From: Flavobacterium haoranii
Lineage (GTDB): Bacteria > Bacteroidota > Bacteroidia > Flavobacteriales > Flavobacteriaceae
Direction of reading: 5' to 3'
DNA: 64,000 nt
Assembly: GCF_009363055.1 (NCBI RefSeq)
Contig: NZ_CP045292.1
Location: 2,232,001-2,296,000 of the forward strand
In this document: positions 1 through 9,577 of the stretch, one piece after another
How positions within the stretch are numbered: the first letter of the stretch is position 1
Layout of the letters: the number at the start of each line of letters is the position of its first letter
Notes under the pieces: model-generated
What the model was told of the DNA's origin: nothing
What the model saw: the letters and a program-made list of their open reading frames with translations, nothing else
Database searches by the model: none
Translations under genes and position numbers: made by a program

Positions 1-245
1 TAGCAACCGAAAGTTTTCAAGATAGTTCTTTACAGGTTTATCCAAACCCAGTTGAAAATCAATTGTATTTACCCGAAAGTACAACCTTTAGGAATTATGA
101 ATTATATGATATAACCGGAAAACAAGTGCAACAAGGTAAAATCTTGCTCAATACTATTAGTTTCAGTGAAATCAATTCAGGAATATATGTTTTGAAGCTT
201 CTTGGACAAAACCTTGAAAAATCTATTAAAGTAATTAAAAAATAA
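1..245 (+). CDS. C-terminal end of a T9SS-secreted protein (5' partial)
   Basis: The gene enters from the left edge and is read from the codon at base 3; about 80 residues are visible. They form a T9SS type A sorting domain: a VYPNP motif, then short beta strands with YDITGKQV and a GIYVLKL segment, ending in a lysine-rich tail. In this family the domain takes the protein across the outer membrane through the type IX secretion system and is then removed. The functional part lies outside the window, so the product is unknown. A strong terminator follows at once, so this is the last gene of its transcript. Confidence 0.85.
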   Translation, partial: ATESFQDSSLQVYPNPVENQLYLPESTTFRNYELYDITGKQVQQGKILLNTISFSEINSGIYVLKLLGQNLEKSIKVIKK

Positions 246-249
246 ACCC

Positions 250-290
250 AAATCCCTGATACACTTTTTGTATTTGGGATTTTAATTTTT
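250..290 (+). terminator. Rho-independent terminator
   Basis: The arms AAATCCC (250-256) and GGGATTT (276-282) enclose a second stem ATACA/TGTAT around a CTTTT loop. A run TAATTTTTT follows. It lies five bases after the stop codon of the left-edge gene and just before the next start. Confidence 0.85.
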
Positions 291-296
291 TGTAAG

Positions 297-3200
297 ATGA
301 AAACAAAATTACAAACGCTATTATTCGTTATTTTTTCACTTTTAAATTTCACCACAAACGCCCAAGATACAGAACTTTGGGGTATGACTTCAAATGGTGG
401 AGAGTATAATGCTGGAACCATTTTTAAAACTGATGGTAATGGAGATAATCATAGTGTTGAAGAATCTTTTTTTAGAAACGAAGGAGGATATCCTAGGGGA
501 AGTTTAGTTAAGGCTGTTGACGGAAAGTTATACGGAATGACCGAAACTCAAGGCGCAAATAGTAGGGGCGTTTTATTTTCTTATGATTATGTAACAGCAA
601 CGTTTACCAAGCATTTAGATTTTGATGGAGCTAATAATGGAAGTAATCCTAAAGGCAATTTAGTAGAAGCTGCTGATGGTATATTGTACGGAATGACTTA
701 TTATGGAGGAGCCAATAATATGGGCGTTTTATTTTCTTATGACCCTGTAACAACAACATATACTAAACATTTAGATTTTAACGGAACTAATAATGGTAGT
801 TATCCCAATGGCAGTTTAGTAGAAGCTACTGATGGTAAATTATACGGAATGACCCGACAAGGAGGAACTAACAATATGGGAGTAATTTTTTCTTATGACC
901 CAGTAACAGCTACGTATACCAAGCATTTAGATTTTAATAACGGGACTAATGATGGAAGACTACCTTTTGGAAGTTTAGTTGAAGCTAGTAATGGAAAGTT
1001 ATACGGAATGACCCGATATGGAGGCACAAGTGGTAATGGCGTTTTGTTTTCTTATGATGTTGTAACAGCTACATACACCAAACATTTAGATTTTGATAAT
1101 ACTAATAATGGAAGATACCCTCAAGGCGATTTAGTTGAAGCAAGTGATGGAAAGTTATACGGAATGACTTATCAAGGAGGAGCCAATAATTATGGCGTTT
1201 TGTTTTCTTATGATGTTGTAACAGCTACATACACCAAACATTTAGATTTTGACGGGACAAACAATGGTAGTGTTCCTCTTGGTAGTTTAACAGAAGCTAG
1301 TGATGGAAAATTATATGGGATGACTGGTTTTGGTGGTACAAATAATTATGGCGTTTTATTTTCTTATGATGCCATAACCGCTACTTACATCAAACATTTA
1401 GATTTTGACGGAACAAACAAAGGAAGTAATCCTGGTGGCAGTTTAGTTTTAGCTAATGATGGTAAATTCTATGGAATGACAGCTACAGGAGGCGCAGCTA
1501 ATAATGGAGTATTATTTTCCTATAATGTTTTAACAGCAACTTATACTAAACATTTAGATTTTAATGGTTATGCTAACGGAAGTAATCCTTATAGTAGTTT
1601 AGTTGAAGCTGTTGATGGTAGGTTCTATGGAATGACTAATTCAGGAGGTGCCAATAATATGGGTGTTTTGTTTTCTTATGATTATGTAACAGCAACGTTT
1701 ACCAAGCATTTAGATTTTGACGGAGCTAATAATGGAAGTAATCCCAGAGGAAATTTAGTAGAAGCTAGTGACAGTAAATTCTATGGAATGACTATTTCAG
1801 GAGGCGCTAATAATGGGGGCGTTTTGTTTTCTTTTGATCCTGTAACAGCAACGTTTACCAAGCATTTAGATTTTGATGGAATTAATAATGGTAGTAATCC
1901 TTTAGGTGGTTTAGTTAAAGCTTTTGATGGTAAGCTATTCGGAATGACTATTAATGGAGGTTCCAATGGTGCGGGCGTTTTATTTTCTTATGATGCTATA
2001 ACAGAAACATACACTAAGCATTTAGATTTTGATGGTATTAATTTTGGAAGATATCCTTATGGTAGTTTAGTTGAAGCTGTTGATGGTAAATTCTATGGAA
2101 TGACTACTTCAGGAGGTGCTAATAATAGGGGTGTTTTATTTTCCTATGACGCTGTAACCGAAACATACACCAAGCATTTAGACTTTGACGGGACAAATAA
2201 TGGGGGCTATCCTAATGGTAGTTTAATTGAAACCACTGATGAAAACTTATATGGAATGACTTCTTCAGGAGGTGCCAATAATATGGGTGTTTTATTTTCT
2301 TATAACCCTATAACAATGACGTACACCAAACATTTAGATTTTAACACAACTAATAACGGAAGTAATCCTCTTGGCTCCTTACTTGAGGGGAATAACGGAA
2401 ATTTATATGGAATGACCACTAATGGTGGTACAAACGATAAGGGTACACTATTTGAATACAATCCAGCAACAGATGTTTTTACTAAAAAACTAGATTTCAA
2501 TGGTGCAAATGGTGCAAATCCGCGATATGGAGCATTAATCGAAGTTAAAAAAGCGGTTATTTGGACCACTGCAAACGAATGGTCAAATGTTGTAGGGCCA
2601 ACAATCGACGATGTAACCATTATTGAAGGCGATTTAGCTGTTGGTACCGATTTTGGCGATTTCTCAGCAAAATCGTTAACCATTAGAGCAGGAGGAAGTT
2701 TAGTTATAGAACCAGGTCATGTAGTAACGGTGAATGCACACATTACAAATCTAGCCACTGAAGCTGATTTTGTAGTTGAAAGCGGCGCTAATTTGGTACA
2801 ATTAAAAGACTTTCAAAACGAAGGAACTGCAACCGTTAAAAGAGAAAGTGCTCCTATTGTTCGTTTAGACTATACGGCTTGGGGAGCACCAGTAGAAGGA
2901 CAAAATTTATTAGATTTTTCACCTCAAACCTTACCAAATCGTTTTTATACCTACGATTATACAGGAACTACAACCCCAACAGCTTGGATTCCAGTAGCCG
3001 ATCCTAGTACTACTAATTTTGAACCTTCTCATGGTTATTTGTTACGCGCACCAAATACTTGGTCGTCATCGGTTTATACGCCTTATCAAGGAGAGTTTAT
3101 TGGAAAACCAAATAACGGAAGCTTTCAAAATACAGTTGGAGTTGGCTATAATTTATTAGGAAATCCATATCCATCACCACTTAGTGCCGATGCATTTTTA

Positions 3201-4127
3201 ACTGCAAACGCTGCTTTAGGAGCAAGTTCGTTGTATTATTGGACACATGCTGTGCCACAAAACGGTGCTTATGTGCCGCAAACTAACTATGCAAGTTATA
3301 ACCTTTCGGGAGGAACTGCAGCTATAGCTGGAGGCGCACAACCCGAAGAGTTTATTCAAGTAGGGCAAGGGTTTTTAATCAATATTGCTACTGCAGGGCA
3401 AGCTCAGTTTACAAACGCACAAAGAAGCGATAATAGTAACAATCAGTTTTTTAGAACTACTACAACTAATGTAGATCGTTTTTGGTTGGGATTACGAACT
3501 GATAATGCAAGTTACAACCAAATGTTAGTTGCCTATATAAATGGCGCTACAAACGGAATTGATTTAGGTTACGATGCAAAATTGTTAACCAATGGGAATA
3601 GTCATTTGTCATCACTAATCAATAATGAAAATTATGTAATTCAAGGACGAAATTCAGTTTTCGAAGTCAATGATGAGGTTCCGTTAAGTTTCACTGCAGA
3701 ACAATCGGGAATGTTTACAATTTCATTAGATGCCGTAGAAGGAATTTTCGATTCACAAGACATTTTACTTTGGGACAAACAATTGAATATTTATCACAAT
3801 TTACAAACAAATAATTATTCGTTTACAACAAACGCAGGAACTTTTAATAATCGTTTTTCGGTAGTTTACAATAGTATGTTAAGCAATCCAACATTTAACG
3901 AAGCTGCTATTTTGGTTTATAAAAACAATGAGCATTTAATAATTAGTTCCAATAATGAAACCCTTCAAAATGTAAAAGTATATGATATTCAAGGGCGATT
4001 ATTGGTTCATAAACAAGAAATAAATACTTCAATGGTAACAATTTCAGAAATCAATGCTAAGAATCAAGTGTTATTAGTAGCTATTCTAACTGATAATGGT
4101 AGCGTAACAAAGAAAATAGGGTTTTAA
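297..4127 (+). CDS. Large GloVer-repeat protein with T9SS type C sorting signal
   Basis: A secreted protein of 1276 residues. Residues 1-22 are a signal peptide ending TTNA. Residues of about 27-750 hold 14 copies of a roughly 52-residue repeat with the recurring words KHLDF, SLVEA, DGKLYGMT and GVLFSYD. This matches the 'choice-of-anchor' GloVer (Gloeo_Verruco) tandem repeat, presumed to fold as beta-propeller-like blades. Residues of about 751-1100 look like the beta-rich region common before the tail of large flavobacterial surface proteins. The last 165 or so residues resemble the ChiA-like T9SS type C signal (QDILLWDK, FNNRFSVVY, VKVYDIQGRLL). It probably ends up on the surface or is released; ligand unknown. 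The start is the ATG just after a terminator. Confidence 0.85.
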   Translation: MKTKLQTLLFVIFSLLNFTTNAQDTELWGMTSNGGEYNAGTIFKTDGNGDNHSVEESFFRNEGGYPRGSLVKAVDGKLYGMTETQGANSRGVLFSYDYVTATFTKHLDFDGANNGSNPKGNLVEAADGILYGMTYYGGANNMGVLFSYDPVTTTYTKHLDFNGTNNGSYPNGSLVEATDGKLYGMTRQGGTNNMGVIFSYDPVTATYTKHLDFNNGTNDGRLPFGSLVEASNGKLYGMTRYGGTSGNGVLFSYDVVTATYTKHLDFDNTNNGRYPQGDLVEASDGKLYGMTYQGGANNYGVLFSYDVVTATYTKHLDFDGTNNGSVPLGSLTEASDGKLYGMTGFGGTNNYGVLFSYDAITATYIKHLDFDGTNKGSNPGGSLVLANDGKFYGMTATGGAANNGVLFSYNVLTATYTKHLDFNGYANGSNPYSSLVEAVDGRFYGMTNSGGANNMGVLFSYDYVTATFTKHLDFDGANNGSNPRGNLVEASDSKFYGMTISGGANNGGVLFSFDPVTATFTKHLDFDGINNGSNPLGGLVKAFDGKLFGMTINGGSNGAGVLFSYDAITETYTKHLDFDGINFGRYPYGSLVEAVDGKFYGMTTSGGANNRGVLFSYDAVTETYTKHLDFDGTNNGGYPNGSLIETTDENLYGMTSSGGANNMGVLFSYNPITMTYTKHLDFNTTNNGSNPLGSLLEGNNGNLYGMTTNGGTNDKGTLFEYNPATDVFTKKLDFNGANGANPRYGALIEVKKAVIWTTANEWSNVVGPTIDDVTIIEGDLAVGTDFGDFSAKSLTIRAGGSLVIEPGHVVTVNAHITNLATEADFVVESGANLVQLKDFQNEGTATVKRESAPIVRLDYTAWGAPVEGQNLLDFSPQTLPNRFYTYDYTGTTTPTAWIPVADPSTTNFEPSHGYLLRAPNTWSSSVYTPYQGEFIGKPNNGSFQNTVGVGYNLLGNPYPSPLSADAFLTANAALGASSLYYWTHAVPQNGAYVPQTNYASYNLSGGTAAIAGGAQPEEFIQVGQGFLINIATAGQAQFTNAQRSDNSNNQFFRTTTTNVDRFWLGLRTDNASYNQMLVAYINGATNGIDLGYDAKLLTNGNSHLSSLINNENYVIQGRNSVFEVNDEVPLSFTAEQSGMFTISLDAVEGIFDSQDILLWDKQLNIYHNLQTNNYSFTTNAGTFNNRFSVVYNSMLSNPTFNEAAILVYKNNEHLIISSNNETLQNVKVYDIQGRLLVHKQEINTSMVTISEINAKNQVLLVAILTDNGSVTKKIGF
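375..2540 (+). repeat. 156-bp in-frame tandem repeat array (about 14 units)
   Basis: The units encode the GloVer repeats of the surrounding gene. The period is 156 bp (52 codons), and the third KHLDF unit carries one extra codon. DNA identity between units is uneven: the unit starting near 579 and the one starting near 1674 are almost identical and lie seven units apart, and neighbouring units near 1050 and 1206 share an identical stretch of about 40 bases. This suggests spread by recombination rather than uniform divergence. Confidence 0.85.
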
Positions 4128-4154
4128 ATAAGTATAACTATAAAATTAATAATT

Positions 4155-4760
4155 ATGAAAACAATTTTTGCAGGATTTTTATTATTTATTACTGTACAAA
4201 TAGGTTTTGCACAAGGAACTGTATGTGAAAATTCATATATCCATTTTGATAAATTTTTTGGGACTTCTTCTTCAGCTAAAGATATAGAATCTCCTTTGGA
4301 TATTCCAGTACGGAAAGCAGGCTTTAATTACGGAACCGATAATAAAGGCAACGAAATGGCAGTAATACATATATGGGGCGAAGGTGGCACAGATGAGCAA
4401 CCTCATTATTATTTATCTCTAATATTTTCAAAATCACAATTAAGTAAAAAAGGAATTATAAAAATACCATTAATTGATAGTTGGAGCGGAAGCGGCTTTG
4501 GTTCTTCGGGTTTAGATGCCAAAGGTAGCGGAATTGTAAAATTTAAACATATATACGACTATGGCGCCGCACAGTGGACAAATTGGGGAGGCCATAAAAA
4601 AGGTAATTCTGAAGGCGAAATTATTATAGAAGTAAAAGATGAAAATACAATCTGTGGAAGTGTAACTTTCAAAACTTATGCAGATGGTTCATCACTCAAC
4701 CCTGACTATTATTCTCAAGGTTCTGTTAAAAATTTTATAGCTAAAAAAATAGAGGAATAG
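4155..4760 (+). CDS. Exported protein of unknown function (201 aa)
   Basis: I do not recognise the family. Residues 1-19 are a clear signal peptide ending IGFAQ, so the product is periplasmic or surface-exposed. The mature part is rich in Gly, Ser, Trp and Tyr, has a glycine/serine stretch near residues 114-130 and two cysteines (near 25 and 172) that could pair. No sorting domain is seen. It starts 28 bases after the GloVer gene and ends two bases before the next gene, so it is probably co-transcribed with 4763-6427. Confidence 0.7.
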   Translation: MKTIFAGFLLFITVQIGFAQGTVCENSYIHFDKFFGTSSSAKDIESPLDIPVRKAGFNYGTDNKGNEMAVIHIWGEGGTDEQPHYYLSLIFSKSQLSKKGIIKIPLIDSWSGSGFGSSGLDAKGSGIVKFKHIYDYGAAQWTNWGGHKKGNSEGEIIIEVKDENTICGSVTFKTYADGSSLNPDYYSQGSVKNFIAKKIEE

Positions 4761-4762
4761 TT

Positions 4763-6427
4763 ATGAAAAAACAAATTACATTTATAATTTTTGTATTTAC
4801 AATATTATCCACAAATTCTTTTGCTCAATTTCTAACAGTTTATTCTGGAAAAGAAGGAACTACTATAGTTAAAGGTCAAGGAACAGCTAATGGAGGTACT
4901 TATACCTATGAGGCAACTATTAAGAGTAAGTTTGAAGCAAAAATTTTAGGAGAATTTTGGATATACTTATCAATTCCTGAATTTAAAATTACAGGATTTA
5001 ATTATAAAGGTAAAGATGCAGCATATTTTGTAGATTCAAGTTTTCCAATTTCTCTTAAAGGAAATTTTCAATCTAAAATATCTGGAGATTATAGATTAAG
5101 TGATGGAATTAACACTAGAATAGCCGGAAATTCATTTGTTGAAGGAGGTGTTGGTCAAAGTATGGATATGATTACATTTATAGACATAGATAATGATAAC
5201 AAAACAGCCCTAAAGCAATATTTAAATGGAGATAAAAGTAAACTAGCAAACATTAAAGCTCAGTTAAGTAAATTAAGCTTAAAAAATGATTATTTCGAAG
5301 AACTCTCAGCTATCGGAAGATTAATTGATAAAAAAATTCAAAATGAGAATCAAATCAAGTATCTACAAAAACAAGAAAATACGGTAGATAATAAAACCAC
5401 CAAAATTTCAAATACTAGTGATGATTTTTGGAATGGATCTGCTTCTAACTCGAGTTCAACCATCACATCTACCCAAACGAAACAAAATAGCAATAAAACA
5501 AGGACATCAACAAACACATCGGGTTTAACTTCAAAGCAAATAAAAGCACATGAAGATTTTAAACAAAAGCAACAAGAGCAAATGCAATACATGCAAGCTA
5601 AAATCTCTGAAAGTCGTCAAAATGCTCAGAATATTCAAAATGCCGCAAATGCAACTGAAATGGCATGGAAAAACGGGAACTACATACAAGGAAGTTCTTA
5701 TTTAGCTAACGAATATGCACGACAAGGCAATGAATCAGCTGCTTATGGAACAATTGCTGTAGGTGTAGGATTAGATATTTATAGCTCAATAAAAGCTGAT
5801 AGAGAAAGAAAAAAAGCACAAGAAGCGCAACAAGCCCAAATTGAAGCTGAAAAAAAACGCGTTGAGGCTGAAAAGAAAGCCTACTTAGAAAGTCTTGTTA
5901 AAAAAAGACGATTAGTGTTAACAGATATTTTAAAATATAAATATCCAAAATATTCTGATGATTATGGAAGTACAGCTTACTTTTATTGCTTTTACATGAC
6001 TGATGTAAATGTTGGAGAATGGACTCCGGAAGTTGGTATAACCCAAGTATTTGAAATTCCTAAATATAGAGACAATACTTGGCCTTTTCAGGAAGCAACA
6101 GAAAATAAATTGAACCCATATCACAAAAATCCCGTTAATCTTATTGGCGGTTTCAAAAGTTATGAAGAGGCAGCACAATCATTAACTAAACTTACCACAA
6201 CATTTTCCGAAACTGGAGTAGCACTTACATTAATTGATCTTTCTAAAGATTTTCCTAATAATACTAATGTTATTAGTAATGATTCAAAAAGTAGTGCTGA
6301 ACAAACCGACTTTTGGGGAAATCCAGCAGAAACAAAGAAAACGAATACTAAATCTAACAAGAATTCAAGTTCATCCAATAAAAAAACAAAAGAAGACGAT
6401 TTCTGGGGAAAATCAATAAAAGACTAA
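4763..6427 (+). CDS. Exported coiled-coil protein with DFW motifs, unknown function
   Basis: A 554-residue protein with a signal peptide (about 1-21, ending NSFAQ). Residues 22-170 look beta-rich. Residues of about 215-300 are Ser/Thr/Asn/Gln-rich. Residues of about 345-385 form a charged, Ala/Lys/Glu-rich coiled coil. A compact domain follows (about 390-505). The motif DFW occurs three times in acidic, flexible surroundings: DDFWNG near 219, TDFWGNP near 515 and DDFWGK near 545. No known family was recognised. It starts two bases after the preceding stop and is followed 19 bases later by the first SUMF1-like gene, so a shared operon is likely. Confidence 0.7.
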   Translation: MKKQITFIIFVFTILSTNSFAQFLTVYSGKEGTTIVKGQGTANGGTYTYEATIKSKFEAKILGEFWIYLSIPEFKITGFNYKGKDAAYFVDSSFPISLKGNFQSKISGDYRLSDGINTRIAGNSFVEGGVGQSMDMITFIDIDNDNKTALKQYLNGDKSKLANIKAQLSKLSLKNDYFEELSAIGRLIDKKIQNENQIKYLQKQENTVDNKTTKISNTSDDFWNGSASNSSSTITSTQTKQNSNKTRTSTNTSGLTSKQIKAHEDFKQKQQEQMQYMQAKISESRQNAQNIQNAANATEMAWKNGNYIQGSSYLANEYARQGNESAAYGTIAVGVGLDIYSSIKADRERKKAQEAQQAQIEAEKKRVEAEKKAYLESLVKKRRLVLTDILKYKYPKYSDDYGSTAYFYCFYMTDVNVGEWTPEVGITQVFEIPKYRDNTWPFQEATENKLNPYHKNPVNLIGGFKSYEEAAQSLTKLTTTFSETGVALTLIDLSKDFPNNTNVISNDSKSSAEQTDFWGNPAETKKTNTKSNKNSSSSNKKTKEDDFWGKSIKD

Positions 6428-6446
6428 AAATTAATGAATGACAAAC

Positions 6447-7947
6447 ATGAAAAAATTATTATTTAGCTTGTTTATAAGTTTAACACTTGTTTCAACAATT
6501 CACGCTCAAGATGCCTTAGCTAAAATTGAATATGGAAATGCTGATGAAGCTTACCAAAAAGGTGAATATAAAAAGCTTTAGAACATTTAGATAAGATAAA
6601 AAAGCATCTTGGTGGTACAAATGCAACAGTTATGTATCTTGAAATATTAACAAGCTACTATGCTTTGCCTTATTTCTTGGAAGATAATGATGTTAAAAAT
6701 TATTTAGATTATTCAAAATATGATTTAGATAATTTCAATTATTTAACGCAAATAAGAACAATGGCTTATTTAGCTTCACAAGGAAAAACATTTAAACCTT
6801 CTGAAGTTGAAAATAAGACCCCGGTAATTAATTTCTTAACAGAAAGTGGATTAAATGAAGCCTTGACTGTTCAAAAAATAACGAAATTAACTAAAACCTA
6901 CATTTCAAAATTTAGCAAGTCTGCTCCGTTAGAAAAAATAAAAGAGATAAGAGATATTCAAAAAAAATAGATCCTTCAGCAATAGCAATAGAATTAATAA
7001 TAGAAGGATTATATGCCATTGAAAATAAAGAATGGGACAACGGTATTTCTTTAATAAATAAAGCTTGTGAAGCTGGAAATAAATTTGCCGTTATAAAAGC
7101 TCGTATTCTTAAAGCTAAAGATATGATACTAAATCATAGGGACGAAATTGTTCAAAACATCTTAAATAACATGGTTTTGGTAGAAGGAGGAACATTTAAA
7201 ATGGGAAATAATCAATATAAAAATCAAAAAGAGCACAATGTCATCTTAAGTAATTTTAACATCAATAAATATGAAGTCACCAATTTAGAATATTATGCTG
7301 TAGTAGGTGGAGTAGAAGAAGAAGGAATGCATAATTATTTTTTAAAATATTACAACTTTCCTATTGAAATCACTACTAGATCTGTCATAGAAAAATTTAT
7401 AAAAGAACTAAATCAATTAACCAATAGAAATTTCATTTTACCTACTGAAGCACAATGGGAATATGCTGCACGTGGTGGAAATATGACTCAAAATTATCAA
7501 TATTCAGGAAGTAATAATGTTAATGAAGTAGCCTTTTTTGAGAACGAAGAAAAAACTACAAAGCTAGTTGTAGGAGGAAGTAAAAAACCAAATGAACTTG
7601 GCCTGTATGATATGAGTGGTAACATAACGGAAATTTGTCAAGATTTATATGATGAAAAATTTTATAATTCAAGTAACAACGCTAAAGACCCTATATGTAC
7701 TAAAACTAAATTTGTTGAGGTCGTTGAAAGTTCAGTCGAACAAGTTACAAATGTTTTTGGGATGCCAAAATCAAGTACCTATAGTAATATTCATGAACTT
7801 AAACCAGAAGCAAAAACATCAGCGGGTATAGTAGGCCGTTTTGGGGTAAAAAATATAAGTGACAGATCTTTTATTTTTTGCTTATCATCTAAAAGTGCAA
7901 CTGCAAGGGTAGGCTTCCGTTTAGCAGAAAAATTACCTTCAGAATAA
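6447..7947 (+). pseudogene. TPR/SUMF1-domain exported protein, interrupted by two frameshifts
   Basis: Three pieces in three frames make one gene: 6447-6581, about 6575-6969, and about 6968-7947. The first break is in the A run 6570-6574 and the second in 6960-6967. Adding one A to each gives a continuous protein of about 500 residues that matches the next gene along its length. It has a signal peptide (ending IHAQ), the same mature start AQDALAK, a TPR-like helical region, and a SUMF1 (formylglycine-generating-enzyme-like) domain from MVLVEGGTFKMG to GFRLAEK. The active-site cysteine pair of true FGE is not present, so the domain is probably structural or binding, as proposed for GldJ and GldK. 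Both breaks sit in A runs, so assembly error is likely. Confidence 0.75.
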
Positions 7948-7963
7948 TTTTAAAAAAGATTTT

Positions 7964-9528
7964 ATGAAAAGATACTTAACAATTATAATCATTATTATAT
8001 TATTTGCTTCAGAAAGCCATGCTCAAGATGCCTTAGCCAAATTAGAGTATCAAGATGCCGAAACCGCTTATCAAAATGACAATTACAGTAAAGCTCTAGA
8101 ACATTTAGAAGCTACAAAAAAACTGTTAGGGAGTACTAATGCTACTATTATGTATCTAGAAATTTCAGCAAAAGATAAATTATTAAATACAAACAATACT
8201 TCCAGTTATACCCATGAAAGTTTAAAACAACTTTGTAATGATAATAATTTTTCATTAATAACATTTTATTTTGATGTAACCAAGTCTATTTATCCAGCAG
8301 TTGGGGGTATAAATGAAACACAATATGTAGAGTTTATTATAAAAGCTGGAAATCAATCAGGAATGTCAAACATTAATAAAGAAGAATTAATGTATCAGGC
8401 ACTAACAGAAGCAGCAACAGAAGTAAAAACTTCTGCGGATACTCATATAAAAAAAATAATAGAAAAGCATAATCTCAAACGAAGTACCAATAATTCATCA
8501 GAAATTGATTTAATTGAAAAGTTAGTAAGTTTAGACAAGTTGAGTAAAAAATACCTAAAGAATTTTCAAAACACCGCACCATTAGATAAAACAAAGGTAG
8601 TATACGAAATTCAACAAAAATTGCAACCTAGAGTTATAGAATCGGATGCTATTATTCAAGGGTTAAAAGCTATTAAAGCAAAACAATATACAAATGCTAT
8701 TATACTCTTAGAAAAAGCATGTAAAGCTGGAAATGAATTTGGATGTATGAAAAGAGAAGAAGCATACTTATGGGATCAAATTACCAATCATAAAGATGAA
8801 ATTATACAAAACTTAGTAAATAATATGGTATTGGTAGAAGGAGGTACTTTTGTTATGGGTATGGAAAGATATGATAATGATAATAAAACACCTCATAGTG
8901 TTACACTTACCGACTTTTATATTAACAAGTATGAAGTTACGCGTTTAGAATGGATGGCGGTTATGGAAGAAGTAGAAACAGATGGGAATAATAAATGTTA
9001 TGATTGTCCTAAAGTAAGTAGCCGATATGAAATTTTAACATTCATTGATAAATTAAACGAAAAAACAGGTAGAAGCTTTATTTTGCCTACAGAAGCACAA
9101 TGGGAATTTGCTGCAACAGGTGGAAATGAATCGGAAGGTTTTGAATTTGCTGGAAGCAATAATAAAGAAGAAGTATATGTAATAATGTACTTAAATGGAA
9201 AAGGTATAACAAGTGTCGGATCAAAAAAACCAAATGAATTAGGTTTATATGATATGAATGGTAATGTAAATGATATGTGTTTAGATTTTTATGATGGAGA
9301 TTTTTACAAAAAAAGTAAAAACAGCATAAATCCGATTTGCAATCAAATTAAAAATTGGGACAAAAAAAATATGAGTTAGATTCAAAAGGATACATTAAGG
9401 GAGTAGATAAAACTTTATATGGTAAATTTAAATTTTCGATAAGAGGAACTACTAAATCAAAAGTAAGATTAAAAACTGAGGAGGCAATTAAAAGTGTAAT
9501 TGGTTTCCGTTTAGCAGAAAATCAGTAA
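7964..9528 (+). pseudogene. TPR/SUMF1-domain exported protein (paralogue), one frameshift near the end
   Basis: A signal peptide (ending SHAQ) is followed by a helical TPR-like region (about 23-270) and a SUMF1-like domain (about 285 to the end). The frame closes early at 9379 after the A8 run 9362-9369. One more A extends it to 9528 and restores the family's final GFRLAENQ, for about 521 residues. It is a tandem duplicate of the preceding gene, with shared words AQDALAK, NMVLVEGGTF, FILPTEAQWE and KKPNELGLYDM. The FGE catalytic cysteines and the RGGSW-type motif are missing, so sulfatase-activating chemistry is unlikely. A perfect terminator follows, so it closes the 4155-9528 cluster. Confidence 0.78.
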
Positions 9529-9563
9529 AAAACAAAAGCCATCGTTTAGATGGCTTTTGTTTT
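9529..9563. terminator. Bidirectional terminator between convergent genes
   Basis: A perfect 15-bp inverted repeat (9529-9543 with 9549-9563) around the loop GTTTA. A-rich and T-rich ends make it work on either strand. It separates the SUMF1-like gene from the M1 peptidase. Confidence 0.9.
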
Positions 9564-9577
9564 ATGTAGAAATGAAA

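Noticed and set aside
375..2540. Regular repeats as a possible CRISPR array
   Set aside because: The 156-bp period is in frame, codes for GloVer protein repeats, and has no unique spacers between identical short repeats.
6632..6970. A separate 112-residue gene
   Set aside because: It is the middle part of the frameshifted TPR/SUMF1 gene and matches the corresponding part of its tandem paralogue.
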